From positions 1-36,990 of the forward strand of contig DMAW01000031.1 of NCBI GenBank assembly GCA_003446375.1: 36,990 nt of DNA, written 5' to 3'. This document shows, piece after piece, positions 24,224 through 31,477 of the stretch. Made by a program: the position numbers and the translations under genes. This DNA comes from Eubacteriaceae bacterium (GTDB taxonomy: Bacteria > Bacillota > Clostridia > Eubacteriales > Alkalibacteraceae). Every line of letters starts with the position of its first letter. Position 1 is the stretch's first letter. The notes below the pieces were generated by a model. The model searched no databases and was not told the origin of the DNA. It saw only the letters and a list, made by a program, of their open reading frames with translations.

Positions 24224-24760
24224 TCAATTCATTTCAGATGCATTTTTATAAACTACTGTCTTTTCCTTTTTATCCACTGCTTTATCTACTAAATGGGCTA
24301 TGACAAATATGCCCGCCATACTGGCAATCAATCTAGTGATTGCAAATCTAGCGCCTAACGCCGAGAGTTCAAATAAGAACATCGGTATTTTTGTCGTAGA
24401 CCATGCACCTAAGAATATCAATACGTTAGTGAATTTAACTCCTTTTTTCATGAATACAGCCGCCATGGGAAATGCACCGTATAACGGTCCTGCTGCTGCT
24501 GATCCCAGAAATATCGCAAGTAGTATTCCTTTTGCTCCTGAGCCTTCGCCCATATATCTTATCATAGTCTCTCGTGGAACCCATACATCCAATAGACCCA
24601 GCAATATGAAAATAGGCGGCAATACCGAGATCATCTCCTTGAAGCTAAACAAAGTCATATCCACCGCTTTTTCTCCTGCAAGAGGGTTGATTATGCTAAG
24701 TCCTATGGTAACTGCGGCCATCACCAAGAAAAATCTATACCTTAAAATTATGTTCTTCAT
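24224..24760 (-). CDS. UPF0718/COG0701-type permease, second half-sized subunit
   Basis: The 178-residue membrane protein has about four to five helices, including LPPIFILLGLLDVWVPRETM, GSAAAGPLYGAFPMAAVFMK and VLIFLGAWSTTKIPMFLFEL. These are motifs of the predicted-permease family that includes ArsP-like and YraQ proteins. Full-length members have about 300 residues; here the family unit is split into two adjacent genes overlapping by four bases (ATGA), so the two products probably form one transporter. Substrate is unknown. It lies downstream of a PadR regulator with an N-terminal Cys cluster. Confidence 0.75.
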   Translation of the reverse strand: MKNIILRYRFFLVMAAVTIGLSIINPLAGEKAVDMTLFSFKEMISVLPPIFILLGLLDVWVPRETMIRYMGEGSGAKGILLAIFLGSAAAGPLYGAFPMAAVFMKKGVKFTNVLIFLGAWSTTKIPMFLFELSALGARFAITRLIASMAGIFVIAHLVDKAVDKKEKTVVYKNASEMN

Positions 24761-25245
24761 AATTCACCCATCACCTTTCCTATTAATAACGCCACTGCAA
24801 AGGAATATACAAAGGCGAGAACATTTCTTGCTATAGTTGATTTTTTACCAAAGTACTTGACTTCCATAGGCATCGTCACCACCCCCACCATCATCAGCGA
24901 TGATACGAAAGCACCTATCTGCATGTATCCTGCTCCTCCTTGCAAAAGAAGCGCTGCAGTTGGAAATGCGATAAATCCGGGTATCAAAGTTATTGCGCCT
25001 ACGATTGCGGCAATCGCTGTACCCATCCAACCTGACGAGCTTCCGATAAGGCTGCTGATCGTATCAGGATTCATTATTGCAAGCATCACTCCTACCAGCA
25101 ATACTATTCCCAAAAGCTGCGGCAACATATTCTCAAGAGCTTTCCACGCTTTCTTAAGGCTCTTCTTTGTTTTTCCTTTATCATTAATATAGGATAATGA
25201 CAGAAGTCCTCCTGCTAAAATATAAAATATAGCTGTCTGCATCAT
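24757..25245 (-). CDS. UPF0718/COG0701-type permease, first half-sized subunit
   Basis: The 162-residue membrane protein begins with a short hydrophobic helix and a basic loop (INDKGKTKKSLKKAWK). It continues with MLPQLLGIVLLVGVMLAIMN, GWMGTAIAAIVGAITLIPGF, IAFPTAALLLQGGAGYMQIG and VVTMPMEVKYFGKKSTIARN. The PGFIAFPTA segment resembles the inverted-repeat core of predicted permeases, and mirrors GPLYGAFPMAA of its partner, which fits an internal two-fold repeat split over two genes. It overlaps the PadR gene stop by four bases. Confidence 0.75.
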   Translation of the reverse strand: MMQTAIFYILAGGLLSLSYINDKGKTKKSLKKAWKALENMLPQLLGIVLLVGVMLAIMNPDTISSLIGSSSGWMGTAIAAIVGAITLIPGFIAFPTAALLLQGGAGYMQIGAFVSSLMMVGVVTMPMEVKYFGKKSTIARNVLAFVYSFAVALLIGKVMGEL

Positions 25246-25625
25246 AATACCTCCTCATATTCACACTGTTTTTCGTACATCTCTAAAAATGTCTCGATGC
25301 GCTCTTTTCTATACTCAAATATTTTCCGCCACTCTTCAAGATCTTTAAGCCCTTGATCAGTTATGTCGTACACTCTTTTTTTAGGTCCTCCTCCACCGGC
25401 TTTCCAGTAAGATTTGACTTGACCCTTTTCTTCCATTTTTCTAAGCGTGCGATATAGGGTGCTTACATTCATATCTTCGGAAGAAAAACCCAAAAGCTCC
25501 AGCTGCTCAATTAAGCCGTATCCGTGAGCACACTGTCTTTTAAGCAAAAGAAGAAGGCTTGCTTCTAAAAATTTCTCCATTTTATGATTTTTGCTGTTGC
25601 AGCAGCAATCTTTTTTATCAGGCAT
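25242..25625 (-). CDS. PadR-family transcriptional regulator with N-terminal Cys cluster
   Basis: The 127-residue protein (start ATG 25625, GGGG upstream) has a PadR winged helix (about 16-90): LEASLLLLLKRQCAHGYGLI, SSEDMNVSTLYRTLRKMEEK and GQVKSYWKAGGGGPKKRVYD. A helical dimerisation tail (LEEWRKIFEYRKERIETFLE) follows. The extreme N-terminus MPDKKDCCCNSKNHKM carries three adjacent cysteines and a histidine, not standard for PadR, which could bind a metal or react with a thiol-active ligand. It is first in a three-gene operon with the split permease and probably represses its own promoter. Confidence 0.88.
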   Translation of the reverse strand: MPDKKDCCCNSKNHKMEKFLEASLLLLLKRQCAHGYGLIEQLELLGFSSEDMNVSTLYRTLRKMEEKGQVKSYWKAGGGGPKKRVYDITDQGLKDLEEWRKIFEYRKERIETFLEMYEKQCEYEEVL

Positions 25626-25653
25626 TTTATCCCCGCTTTCTTTAATTTGACGC

Positions 25654-25694
25654 AACTATGTGTAGCATGCATATAGTTTGCTTGAATATAGTTT
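25654..25694 (-). promoter_or_regulatory. Putative PadR operator
   Basis: AACTATGTG (25654-25662) and CATATAGTT (25670-25678) form a nine-base inverted repeat with one G-U type mismatch around a seven-base spacer. The half-site ATATAGTTT recurs as a direct repeat at 25671-25679 and 25686-25694. The second copy covers the -10 element of the padR promoter, and the palindrome lies in the start region, suitable for autorepression. Confidence 0.55.
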
Positions 25695-25718
25695 AATTCG
25701 CTGTAGTCGTTTTGTCAA
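25690..25718 (-). promoter_or_regulatory. Promoter of the padR-permease operon
   Basis: On the minus strand there is TTGACA (25718-25713), a 17-base spacer and TAAACT (25695-25690). It is back-to-back with the ablAB promoter, whose -35 begins 36 bases away. Confidence 0.6.
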
Positions 25719-25753
25719 TAAGTATTTTGTTTTTCCCTTTAAATTCCATATTT

Positions 25754-25782
25754 TTGACAAATACTATGACCCATGATATAAT
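25754..25782 (+). promoter_or_regulatory. Promoter of ablAB (leader B)
   Basis: A perfect sigma-A promoter: TTGACA (25754-25759), a 17-base spacer, TATAAT (25777-25782). The start point is expected near 25789, which leaves a leader of about 337 bases before ablA. Confidence 0.88.
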
Positions 25783-25788
25783 TTATTG

Positions 25789-26061
25789 ACAAATGTTCAA
25801 AATGTGAAGTAATTTTGGGTAGTAGCCTGATCAGCGAGCTTGCTTACGTATTGTTTGAAATAAGAGTGCGGAATCAAGTAAACTGGTTGGAATAGGGGAA
25901 ATCTAAAATGAAAAACATTCCATTTACGTAATTTGGAACTGGGGCTTTTGCAGGATCATAAGGTCATGCAATATACTATGTAATCATGGTATAAGGTGAG
26001 TTGAATTTCAGCGAAACTTAGGCACTCTAACTCTGAAAAAATCAGAGTTAGAGTGCCTTTT
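25789..26061 (+). promoter_or_regulatory. Candidate cis-regulatory leader RNA, copy B
   Basis: This leader precedes ablAB and shares, in the same order as copy A, GTGAAGTAA (25804-25812), TAGCC (25823-25827), CGAGCT (25835-25840), ACGTATTGTTT (25846-25856), TGAAAAAC (25909-25916), GAACTGGGG (25936-25944), AGGATCA (25952-25958), GGTCAT (25962-25967), ATGGTATAA (25986-25994), and the 21-base block ending in the terminator arm (26014-26034). Spacing between islands varies and the intervening sequence differs, as expected for RNA structure rather than a DNA repeat. AGAGTGC at 25863-25869 could pair with the terminator 5' arm. The 500-base gap holds no gene. Confidence 0.62.
26020..26061 (+). terminator. 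Leader terminator B (before ablAB)
   Basis: GGCACTCTAACTCTGA (26021-26036) and TCAGAGTTAGAGTGCC (26042-26057) form a perfect 16-base stem with a five-base A loop, followed by TTTTAATATTT. It lies 65 bases before the ablA start, so ablAB expression requires read-through or antitermination. The hairpin is longer than in copy A, but the 5' arm is identical over the shared part. Confidence 0.88.
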
Positions 26062-26125
26062 AATATTTCAACAGGCTCTACTTACAACTTAAAAAAACTT
26101 TGCTTTATAATTGAAAGGAGAAAAT

Positions 26126-27451
26126 ATGCAAGAAACTATCAATATTACGAAAGACAGAATCAACAATGAGGAAATATCAAGGAAACTGCTAAATAAATGG
26201 TACGACTGGAAATGGCAGCTTAAAAATAGCATACACAAGGTTGAGACCGTAGAGAAGATTTTGGGCGTGACTTTTTCAGACAAGAAAAAACAAGCTATTC
26301 AAACAACTATAGAAAAGTTCCCAATGTCTGTAACCCCTTATTATCTATCTCTTGTAGATACTGACGATCCTGAAAGCGATCCGGTGTTCAAACAGTGCTT
26401 TCCCGATGTAAGAGAGCTAAGCTTATCTAACTGCGACATGTCCGATCCACTTCACGAAGATAAAGACAGCCCGGTTGAAGGAATAACACACCGTTATCCG
26501 GACAGAGTCCTATTTCATATAAGCAACGTATGTGCAATGTATTGCAGGCACTGTACCAGAAAGAGAAAAGTCGGCGATGTAGACTCTATACCTTCTAAAG
26601 AAGTCATACTCAAGGGGATCGAATATATAAAAAACACTCCTCAGGTAAGAGACGTATTGCTGTCAGGGGGAGACCCTTTAATGCTTTCAGATGAGTATCT
26701 CGATTGGATCTTAAAGCTGTTGTCTGAAATACCTCATGTGGAAGTCATAAGAATCGGATCTAGAATGCCGGTAGTTCTTCCTTACAGAATCACAGACGAA
26801 CTGGTTGAGATGCTGAAAAAATACGACAACATTTGGCTCAACACTCATTTTAATCATCCAAGAGAGATTACAGGATCATCGAGAAGAGCTCTTAAGAAGC
26901 TCTCAGGTGCCGGAATCCCTTTGGGCAACCAGTCTGTTCTTTTAAGGGACGTAAACGATTGTCCAAGAATCATGAAGAGACTGGTCCACAAGCTTACTGC
27001 CAACAAAGTAAGACCTTACTATCTATATCAGTGCGACCTCTCTGAAGGACTTGAGCATTTCAGGACCAATGTTGGAAAAGGCATCGAAATAATGGAAAAC
27101 CTCCGTGGACATACAAGCGGATTTGCCATTCCTACTTACGTCATAGACGCTCCCGGAGGCGGAGGAAAGATCCCTGTAATGCCGACGTATCTGATTTCTT
27201 GGTCTACTAACAAGGTAATCCTAAGAAATTACGAAGGTGTCATAACCACATACAAAATGCCTGATGACTACAAGCACTATGAATGTGATCTAGAATGCGA
27301 AAACTGTAACCTTACTCTCAATACTGAAAATGACGACTTAGAATACAAGACAATCGGAATCTCCAAACTCTTAAGCGATTATGAAGAAGAAATAACCCTT
27401 ACACCGGAAAACCTCGAAAGAGATACCCGTAACAACGGAGATGCTTCTTAA
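26126..27451 (+). CDS. ablA: Lysine 2,3-aminomutase (AblA/KamA)
   Basis: The 441-residue radical SAM, PLP-dependent enzyme converts L-lysine to L-beta-lysine. Iron-sulfur ligands are Cys136, Cys140 and Cys143 in SNVCAMYCRHCTRKRKVG. The PLP lysine is Lys348 in DAPGGGGKIPVMP, and substrate-binding Asp304 and Asp341 are present. The C-terminal CDLECENC cysteines match the zinc site of clostridial enzymes. The ATG at 26126 has AAAGGAG five bases upstream; a TTG at 26111 is less likely. Because ablB follows directly, the product is likely made into N-epsilon-acetyl-beta-lysine, an osmolyte, rather than used for lysine fermentation. Confidence 0.96.
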   Translation: MQETINITKDRINNEEISRKLLNKWYDWKWQLKNSIHKVETVEKILGVTFSDKKKQAIQTTIEKFPMSVTPYYLSLVDTDDPESDPVFKQCFPDVRELSLSNCDMSDPLHEDKDSPVEGITHRYPDRVLFHISNVCAMYCRHCTRKRKVGDVDSIPSKEVILKGIEYIKNTPQVRDVLLSGGDPLMLSDEYLDWILKLLSEIPHVEVIRIGSRMPVVLPYRITDELVEMLKKYDNIWLNTHFNHPREITGSSRRALKKLSGAGIPLGNQSVLLRDVNDCPRIMKRLVHKLTANKVRPYYLYQCDLSEGLEHFRTNVGKGIEIMENLRGHTSGFAIPTYVIDAPGGGGKIPVMPTYLISWSTNKVILRNYEGVITTYKMPDDYKHYECDLECENCNLTLNTENDDLEYKTIGISKLLSDYEEEITLTPENLERDTRNNGDAS

Positions 27452-28281
27452 TGGGAGATAAAATAGAAGCTTTAGGTCACAGCATCATCCAGCACGGCAA
27501 AGACAATGACAGAATTTATCTCATGAAGCTTGATTCAAGGGATATAAAAAACATAATCGACAGGCTTGACGCATTGGCAAAAGCCAATGGCTACTCCAAG
27601 ATATTTGTTAAAGCCCCCCTTGTAAAAAAAGAAATGTTCTTAACTGACGGATACAAGGTGGAAGCTAAAATACCCGGATATAAAAACGGAAAAGAGGACT
27701 ACGTTTTTTTAGCAAAATACCTCGACTCTTCAAGGTCTGCAGTTAAAGACCGGGCTCTCTTGGACGATGTGTTGGCAACGGCAAGAGCAAAAACAAAAGC
27801 AACCTTGCCCAAACTTGAAGATGGGTACATGCTTAAAAAGATGACAAAGAAAGATGCTCTTATAATGGCAGAACTCTACGAGAGCGTTTTTGAAACATAT
27901 CCATTTCCCATACATGATGCACAATACCTAAAAAAAACTATGGAAGAAAACATACACTATTATGGCATATTCCATGGTGATAAGCTAATTGCCTTATCCT
28001 CAAGCGAGACAGACCCGGATTATGAGAACAGCGAGATGACGGACTTTGCCACCATTCCTAGTTACAGGGGCAAGTCCTTAGCCTTGTTTCTTCTTTTGGA
28101 GATGGAAGATTCCATGAAAAATCTTGGCTTTAAGACTCTGTACACAATAGCCCGGGCCAAGTCCTACGGCATGAACGCAACTTTTGCAAAAGCAGGATAT
28201 TCTTTCGGCGGCACCCTTATAAACAACACCAACATATCGGGAGATATAGAAAGCATGAACGTGTGGTACAAAAACCTATAA
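27451..28281 (+). CDS. ablB: Beta-lysine N-acetyltransferase (AblB)
   Basis: The 276-residue protein has a family-specific N-terminal domain (1-125, with RIYLMKLDSRD and IFVKAPLVKKEMFLTDGYKV) and a C-terminal GNAT acetyltransferase domain (about 128-270). The latter contains MAELYESVFETYPFPIHDA and the acetyl-CoA loop ATIPSYRGKSLALFLLLEME, then TIARAKSYGMNATFAKAGYS. It acetylates the epsilon-amino group of beta-lysine. The start overlaps the ablA stop by one base (TAATG), ensuring balanced synthesis. A strong terminator follows. Confidence 0.95.
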   Translation: MGDKIEALGHSIIQHGKDNDRIYLMKLDSRDIKNIIDRLDALAKANGYSKIFVKAPLVKKEMFLTDGYKVEAKIPGYKNGKEDYVFLAKYLDSSRSAVKDRALLDDVLATARAKTKATLPKLEDGYMLKKMTKKDALIMAELYESVFETYPFPIHDAQYLKKTMEENIHYYGIFHGDKLIALSSSETDPDYENSEMTDFATIPSYRGKSLALFLLLEMEDSMKNLGFKTLYTIARAKSYGMNATFAKAGYSFGGTLINNTNISGDIESMNVWYKNL

Positions 28282-28289
28282 AAAAAACT

Positions 28290-28333
28290 AAAAACAGATC
28301 AGCCAAAGCATATGCTTTAGCTGATCTGTTTTT
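28290..28333. terminator. Bidirectional intrinsic terminator after ablB
   Basis: AACAGATCAGC, AAAGCA and their complements form a long stem (AAAAACAGATCAGC at 28290-28303 with GCTGATCTGTTTTT at 28320-28333) with one C-A mismatch, T-tract on the right and A-tract on the left. It ends ablAB and, on the other strand, nrdG. Confidence 0.9.
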
Positions 28334-28860
28334 CAATCTAAAATAACTAGGCTGCCTGAATCAATCGACTCCCCGACATCAATTAACCTCTGGTTTTTTG
28401 ACCCTCTGAATTTCAGCAATAAATCTTTTTTATCTTCCTCGAACTTTCCATCTACTAATACATCCGTATTTAAAAGCAGCCTTTTCCAATCTTGATCCTT
28501 TTTAGACCTATCGATTATATCCTCAAAGAGATATCCGCTATAGGTCATCACATGGTATCCCTTTTGCTTTGCTTTTAAAGCCATCATACCGAACCCTTTA
28601 GCCTGTTCAAATGGCTCTCCGCCACTTAAGGTTATGCCGTCAAGCAATGGATTTTTTTTCATTTTTTCAATCATATCATCTGTGGACACCAACATTCCTC
28701 CATTAAAATCATGGGTATGGGGATTATGGCAACCCTCACAGCTATGCTTGCAGCCTTGAGCAAACACCACGAACCTGATTCCCGGACCGTCTACAAATGA
28801 TTCTTCAACTATTCCTGCGATTCTTATCACATCGTCCATAATTTTTCTATGACGCTCCAT
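28333..28860 (-). CDS. nrdG: Anaerobic ribonucleotide reductase activating protein
   Basis: The 175-residue radical SAM activase puts the glycyl radical on NrdD. Cluster ligands are Cys37, Cys41 and Cys44 in AQGCKHSCEGCHNPHTHDF, and LSGGEPFEQ is the SAM-binding GGE motif. The start overlaps the end of nrdD by 14 bases, so translation is coupled; an internal ATG at 28839 is the alternative start and no strong Shine-Dalgarno decides. The stop sits at the edge of the ablB terminator. Confidence 0.95.
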   Translation of the reverse strand: MERHRKIMDDVIRIAGIVEESFVDGPGIRFVVFAQGCKHSCEGCHNPHTHDFNGGMLVSTDDMIEKMKKNPLLDGITLSGGEPFEQAKGFGMMALKAKQKGYHVMTYSGYLFEDIIDRSKKDQDWKRLLLNTDVLVDGKFEEDKKDLLLKFRGSKNQRLIDVGESIDSGSLVILD

Positions 28861-31162
28861 GTTTTATTCTGTCATTTACCTCAGCCTTCTTGGCATCGTT
28901 GAACCTGTCCAACGTGCCTACAAGATATCCCGTGATCCTTCTTATCCTTTCAAAAGGAACCTGGCCTTCCCGTCTTTTGCATGATGGACAGACTTCACCT
29001 ATCATTCCCGTAAATCCGCATATGGGATCCCTATCCACAGGGTGGTTTATAGAACCATATCCCACGCCGGATTCTTTCATGGCTCTTACTATCTTTTCAA
29101 AGGCGCCTAGATTGTTAAGAGGATCTCCGTCAATTTCCACATAAGTGATATGGCCTGCATTGGTAAGCTCGTGATACGGGCCTTCAATTGAAATCTTTTC
29201 AAAAGCGCTGATCTTATGATACACAGGAACGTGAAAGCTGTTTGTGTAATAATCTCTGTCAGTTACGCCGGGTATGATTCCATATCTCTTTTTATCGATT
29301 CTTACAAAACGCCCCGCCGTCCCCTCTGCCGGGGTTGCCAGAAGCGTATAGTTTAGGTTTTCTCTGGCGCTAGCTTGATCCATTCGTGTTCTCATGTGCC
29401 TTATTATCTTTAATCCAAGCTCTCTTGCAGAATCCGATTCCCCATGGTGGAATCCCGTGAGAGCCTTTAAGCATTCCGCCAAGCCAATAAACCCTGTAGA
29501 CAATGTTCCGTGCTTTATGATATCTCTGATTTCATCTTCAGGACCAAGTTTTTCTGAATCTATCCATATGCCCTGTCCCATTAAGAAGGGAAAATTCTTC
29601 ACTTTTTTTTGTGCTTGGATTTCAAAGCGTTCTCTAAGCTGTCTTATTACTAAATCTAGTTTTTGGTCAAGCAACTTGAAAAATTCCTGATCATCCCCTT
29701 CAGCCATTAAAGCGAGTCCCGGCAGATTAATCGTGGTAAAGCTTAAATTGCCTCTTCCGAAAGTTATTTCTCTATCAGGATCAAAGGTATTTCCAATAAC
29801 CCTTGTTCTGCAGCCCATGTAGGCTATTTCTGTCTCAGGCTTGCCCTCTTTGTAGTATTTTAAATTGAAGGGGGCATCGATAAATGAAAAGTTGGGAAAC
29901 AGTCGCTTTGCGCTTACCCTGCACGCAAGCTTGAACAAGTCGTAGTTTTTATCTTCCTCATTATAATTTATGCCTTCTTTAACCTTGTAAATATGAATGG
30001 GAAATATAGGAGTTTCTCCATTTCCAAGTCCCACTTCCGTTGCTAAAAGAAGATTTTTCACTACCATTCTTCCTTCCGGGCTTGTATCTAATCCATAGTT
30101 TATTGAGCTAAAGGGTATTTGGGCTCCAGCTCTGCTATGCATTGTATTTAAATTGTGTACGAAAGCTTCCATTGCCTGATAAGTGTTCTTTTCTGTCTCG
30201 ATATAAGCATTTCTTTTAGCAAATTCCTGAACCTTCTCGGCAACTTTTTTATCTGGAGTTATCTTTTGGATTTCTTCAAGCTCTTTCCTCAAATATTCAC
30301 CCTCGTCTTCAAGAGTGGGAAAGAGGCCATTTTCTTTAAGAGTTTTCTTAATGCCTGATGCTGTTTGCATCGGCTCATCAATGTCCAATAGCAGACTTAA
30401 CGCCTTTTCCAGGTTGTCATAGTAGCACTTTTCATATGTTTTTTTAACTCCAGCACCCATTGCGTAATCAAAATTGGGGATACTCTGTCCTCCGTGCTGA
30501 TCATTTTGATTGGACTGAATTGCTATACAGGCCAGGGCAGAATAGCTGTGTATGCTGTTTGGTTCCCGTAAAAATCCATGACCTGTGCTAAATCCATTTT
30601 TAAATAGCCTATCAAGATCTATTTGACAACACGTAGTAGTAAGTGTCAAAAAGTCCATGTCATGTATATGTATCTCGCCATTGTTATGAGCCTGTGAATG
30701 CTCCTTGTTCAACACGAACATCTCATAAAATTGCTTGGCACCTTCAGAACCGTATTTCAGCATGGTCCCCATGGCAGTATCTCCATCTATATTTGCGTTT
30801 TCACGCTTTAAGTCGTTGTCTTTGGCATCCTTGAATGTAAGGTCTTCGTATACCTTCATCAGCCTTGTGTTCATCTCTCTGACTTTAGTCCTGTCCGCTC
30901 TATATAATATATATTTTTTTGCGGTCTTGGCATGGCCTTCTTCGATGAGTATCTTTTCTACGCTGTCTTGTATCTGTTCAACAGTGGGTATTTTCGTCTT
31001 TAAGTTTGATTTTACGTATACCGCGACCTTTTCAGCCAGTTCCATAGCCATATCGTAGTTGTTTCCCTCGACTGCGCTTGCCGCTTTGAATATAGCATCT
31101 GCAATCTTCTGAATATTGAAAGGAACCTCTCTTCCGTCTCTTTTTTTAATTTTTGTTATCAT
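28847..31162 (-). CDS. nrdD: Anaerobic (class III) ribonucleoside-triphosphate reductase
   Basis: The 771-residue enzyme starts at the ATG at 31162, with GAGGGGGA upstream; longer frames run into the riboswitch terminator. The N-terminal ATP-cone (MITKIKKRDGREVPFNIQKI, about 1-95) gives allosteric control. The catalytic barrel contains LTTTCCQIDLDRLF. The C-terminus has the zinc-site cysteines (DPICGFTGMIGEVCPSC) and the glycyl radical Gly745 in RRITGYLVGTLDRF. It makes dNTPs without oxygen or B12. The upstream region carries a cobalamin riboswitch and two NrdR boxes. Confidence 0.96.
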   Translation of the reverse strand: MITKIKKRDGREVPFNIQKIADAIFKAASAVEGNNYDMAMELAEKVAVYVKSNLKTKIPTVEQIQDSVEKILIEEGHAKTAKKYILYRADRTKVREMNTRLMKVYEDLTFKDAKDNDLKRENANIDGDTAMGTMLKYGSEGAKQFYEMFVLNKEHSQAHNNGEIHIHDMDFLTLTTTCCQIDLDRLFKNGFSTGHGFLREPNSIHSYSALACIAIQSNQNDQHGGQSIPNFDYAMGAGVKKTYEKCYYDNLEKALSLLLDIDEPMQTASGIKKTLKENGLFPTLEDEGEYLRKELEEIQKITPDKKVAEKVQEFAKRNAYIETEKNTYQAMEAFVHNLNTMHSRAGAQIPFSSINYGLDTSPEGRMVVKNLLLATEVGLGNGETPIFPIHIYKVKEGINYNEEDKNYDLFKLACRVSAKRLFPNFSFIDAPFNLKYYKEGKPETEIAYMGCRTRVIGNTFDPDREITFGRGNLSFTTINLPGLALMAEGDDQEFFKLLDQKLDLVIRQLRERFEIQAQKKVKNFPFLMGQGIWIDSEKLGPEDEIRDIIKHGTLSTGFIGLAECLKALTGFHHGESDSARELGLKIIRHMRTRMDQASARENLNYTLLATPAEGTAGRFVRIDKKRYGIIPGVTDRDYYTNSFHVPVYHKISAFEKISIEGPYHELTNAGHITYVEIDGDPLNNLGAFEKIVRAMKESGVGYGSINHPVDRDPICGFTGMIGEVCPSCKRREGQVPFERIRRITGYLVGTLDRFNDAKKAEVNDRIKHGAS

Positions 31163-31193
31163 GTTTATCCCCCTCGTTTTTGTGTATTTACAA

Positions 31194-31220
31194 TAAAAAA
31201 ACTCCTGACAAAGGTCGGAG
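31194..31220 (-). terminator. Terminator of the nrdD cobalamin riboswitch
   Basis: On the minus strand CTCC-GAC, a CTTT loop, then GTC-A-GGAG form a stem with one bulged A, followed by seven T. It is the likely off-state of the expression platform, about 32 bases before nrdD. Confidence 0.8.
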
Positions 31221-31273
31221 CAGTCTAAAGGACTCAAGACTTGCACCCTCTATAATCCGTAGAGTATCGCGCA

Positions 31274-31433
31274 ACCATCTTTGGCAGGTCTTCTGACTTA
31301 GTTTCATCATCTCGGCAGCCTTCCCTTTTTAGGTGGCATCATGCCGAAACTCCTCCATTACAGCGGCGGGACCGTGCAGGATTCAAACCTGCTTCCCTTT
31401 TAATCTGCGCTTTGAGCGCCGACACCAAATGGT
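31274..31433 (-). promoter_or_regulatory. Cobalamin riboswitch aptamer controlling nrdDG
   Basis: The minus strand carries the conserved cobalamin core in order: AAAAGGGAAGCAGG, TTTGAATCCTGCACGG, TCCCGCCGCTGTAAT (the B12-box-like CCCGC-CTGT element, 31373-31357), and finally AAGTCAGAAGACCTGCC (31299-31283). The outer P1 stem pairs ACCAT-TTGG with CCAA-AG-ATGGT. Order, spacing and conserved nucleotides match RF00174. With B12 bound, the terminator at 31194-31220 should form and nrdDG be off. Confidence 0.95.
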
Positions 31434-31477
31434 CAATATGTTGTTTTAATAATGATATCATGCACAATATATTGTGT
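31431..31477 (-). promoter_or_regulatory. Pair of NrdR boxes at the nrdDG promoter
   Basis: GCACAATATATTGTGT (31462-31477) matches the NrdR palindrome ACACWATATATWGTGT almost perfectly. A degenerate second box, TCAATATGTTGT within 31431-31446, is centred 31 bases away, three helical turns, which is the known spacing for NrdR pairs. The strong box lies between -35 and -10, so binding would block polymerase when dATP is plentiful. Confidence 0.88.

Noticed and set aside
24300..24836. Open frame of 178 codons on the plus strand across the permease genes
   Set aside because: Hydrophobic-looking because it is antisense to membrane-protein codons; no Shine-Dalgarno and it crosses a real gene boundary.
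25908..25931. Seven-codon leader peptide (MKNIPFT) in leader B with an AGGGG upstream
   Set aside because: Copy A has no equivalent frame of the same length and only one lysine codon is present, so classical attenuation is unlikely.
23808..26061. Leaders A and B as copies of an inverted-repeat mobile element flanking the PadR-permease genes
   Set aside because: They are in inverted orientation, but no terminal repeats, target duplications or transposase are seen. Identity is confined to short islands, each copy has its own promoter and terminator, and both face genes of related metabolism.
25789..26061. Leader B as a lysine riboswitch, T-box or ydaO (c-di-AMP) riboswitch
   Set aside because: I could not find the lysine core (such as GAGGTGC and GGGGAGC-type elements), the T-box UGGNACC sequence, or the ydaO GCCGAAUCC core in either copy. 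A covariance-model search would settle this.
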